Shown in pieces: positions 63,836 to 64,000 of a DNA stretch of 64,000 bases. A model generated the notes under the pieces. It worked only from the letters and a program-made list of their open reading frames with translations, searched no databases and was not told the DNA's origin. The translations under genes were made by a program, and so were the position numbers. Source of the DNA: Crossaster papposus. Its lineage: Eukaryota; Echinodermata; Asteroidea; Velatida; Solasteridae. Every line of letters begins with the position of its first letter. Position 1 is the stretch's first letter. The stretch lies in assembly GCA_037893245.1 (NCBI GenBank), contig JBAIAA010000533.1, forward strand, positions 528,737 through 592,736. Direction: 5' to 3'.

Positions 63836-64000
63836 GTTATATCCTTGCAGTTTACGAAATTGTAACAAAATCGTTACAAAAATAATCTGGAGATCAAAAA
63901 GAGCATTATTACAAAAAGCTCTTGCCAAGACCACAAAAAAAAAGCTTCAGAACTTTAATCTCTACAGATATTTAATCCATGTTTATGTCAAATACATTTA

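Overview
This window is animal nuclear DNA, not bacterial. It holds three spliced genes with GT-AG introns, buried in an AT-rich landscape of short DNA transposons (MITEs), tRNA-derived SINEs and minisatellites. I recognise the genes from their conserved protein sequence. They are DRC1 (nexin-dynein regulatory complex subunit 1, minus strand, 2591-19705, 17 coding exons), RPL11 (60S ribosomal protein uL5, plus strand, 20056-30272, 5 coding exons) and CCDC60 (coiled-coil domain protein 60, minus strand, 36525-60071, 16 coding exons). The gene set, intron structure and repeat style fit a marine invertebrate deuterostome. An echinoderm such as a sea star is my best guess, but nothing here fixes the species.

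Layout. 1-2590: tandem palindromic repeats, a TA-flanked MITE, and two extra partial copies of the last DRC1 exon. 2591-19705: DRC1, whose introns are packed with MITEs. 19706-20055: a 350-base head-to-head promoter between DRC1 and RPL11, with a pyrimidine (TOP-like) start for RPL11. 20056-30272: RPL11. Its introns 1 and 2 hold a duplicated 150-base segment joined to pyrimidine-rich tracts, an 8-base-TSD hAT-like element, and a 2.1 kb hAT remnant with a recognisable transposase C-terminus. 30273-36524: intergenic, dominated by a ~68-base satellite (about 32.0-35.1 kb) with a MITE inserted in it, then tRNA-like repeats. 36525-60071: CCDC60, whose introns carry three large minisatellites (19/20, 20 and ~96 bases) and many MITEs. 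60072-64000: a 104-base foldback element with a 9-base direct repeat, a GC-rich patch that may be the CCDC60 promoter, and more repeats with no recognised gene.

How the genes relate. DRC1 is an axonemal protein needed for regulated ciliary beating. CCDC60 is poorly characterised. RPL11 is housekeeping. I see no joint pathway. The most notable feature is the mobile DNA. Several unrelated short families all use TTAA as target, and in at least five places two elements abut and share one TTAA. One MITE end forms a DRC1 splice acceptor, and another runs up to a CCDC60 splice donor. I found no prokaryotic-type defence or biosynthetic system.
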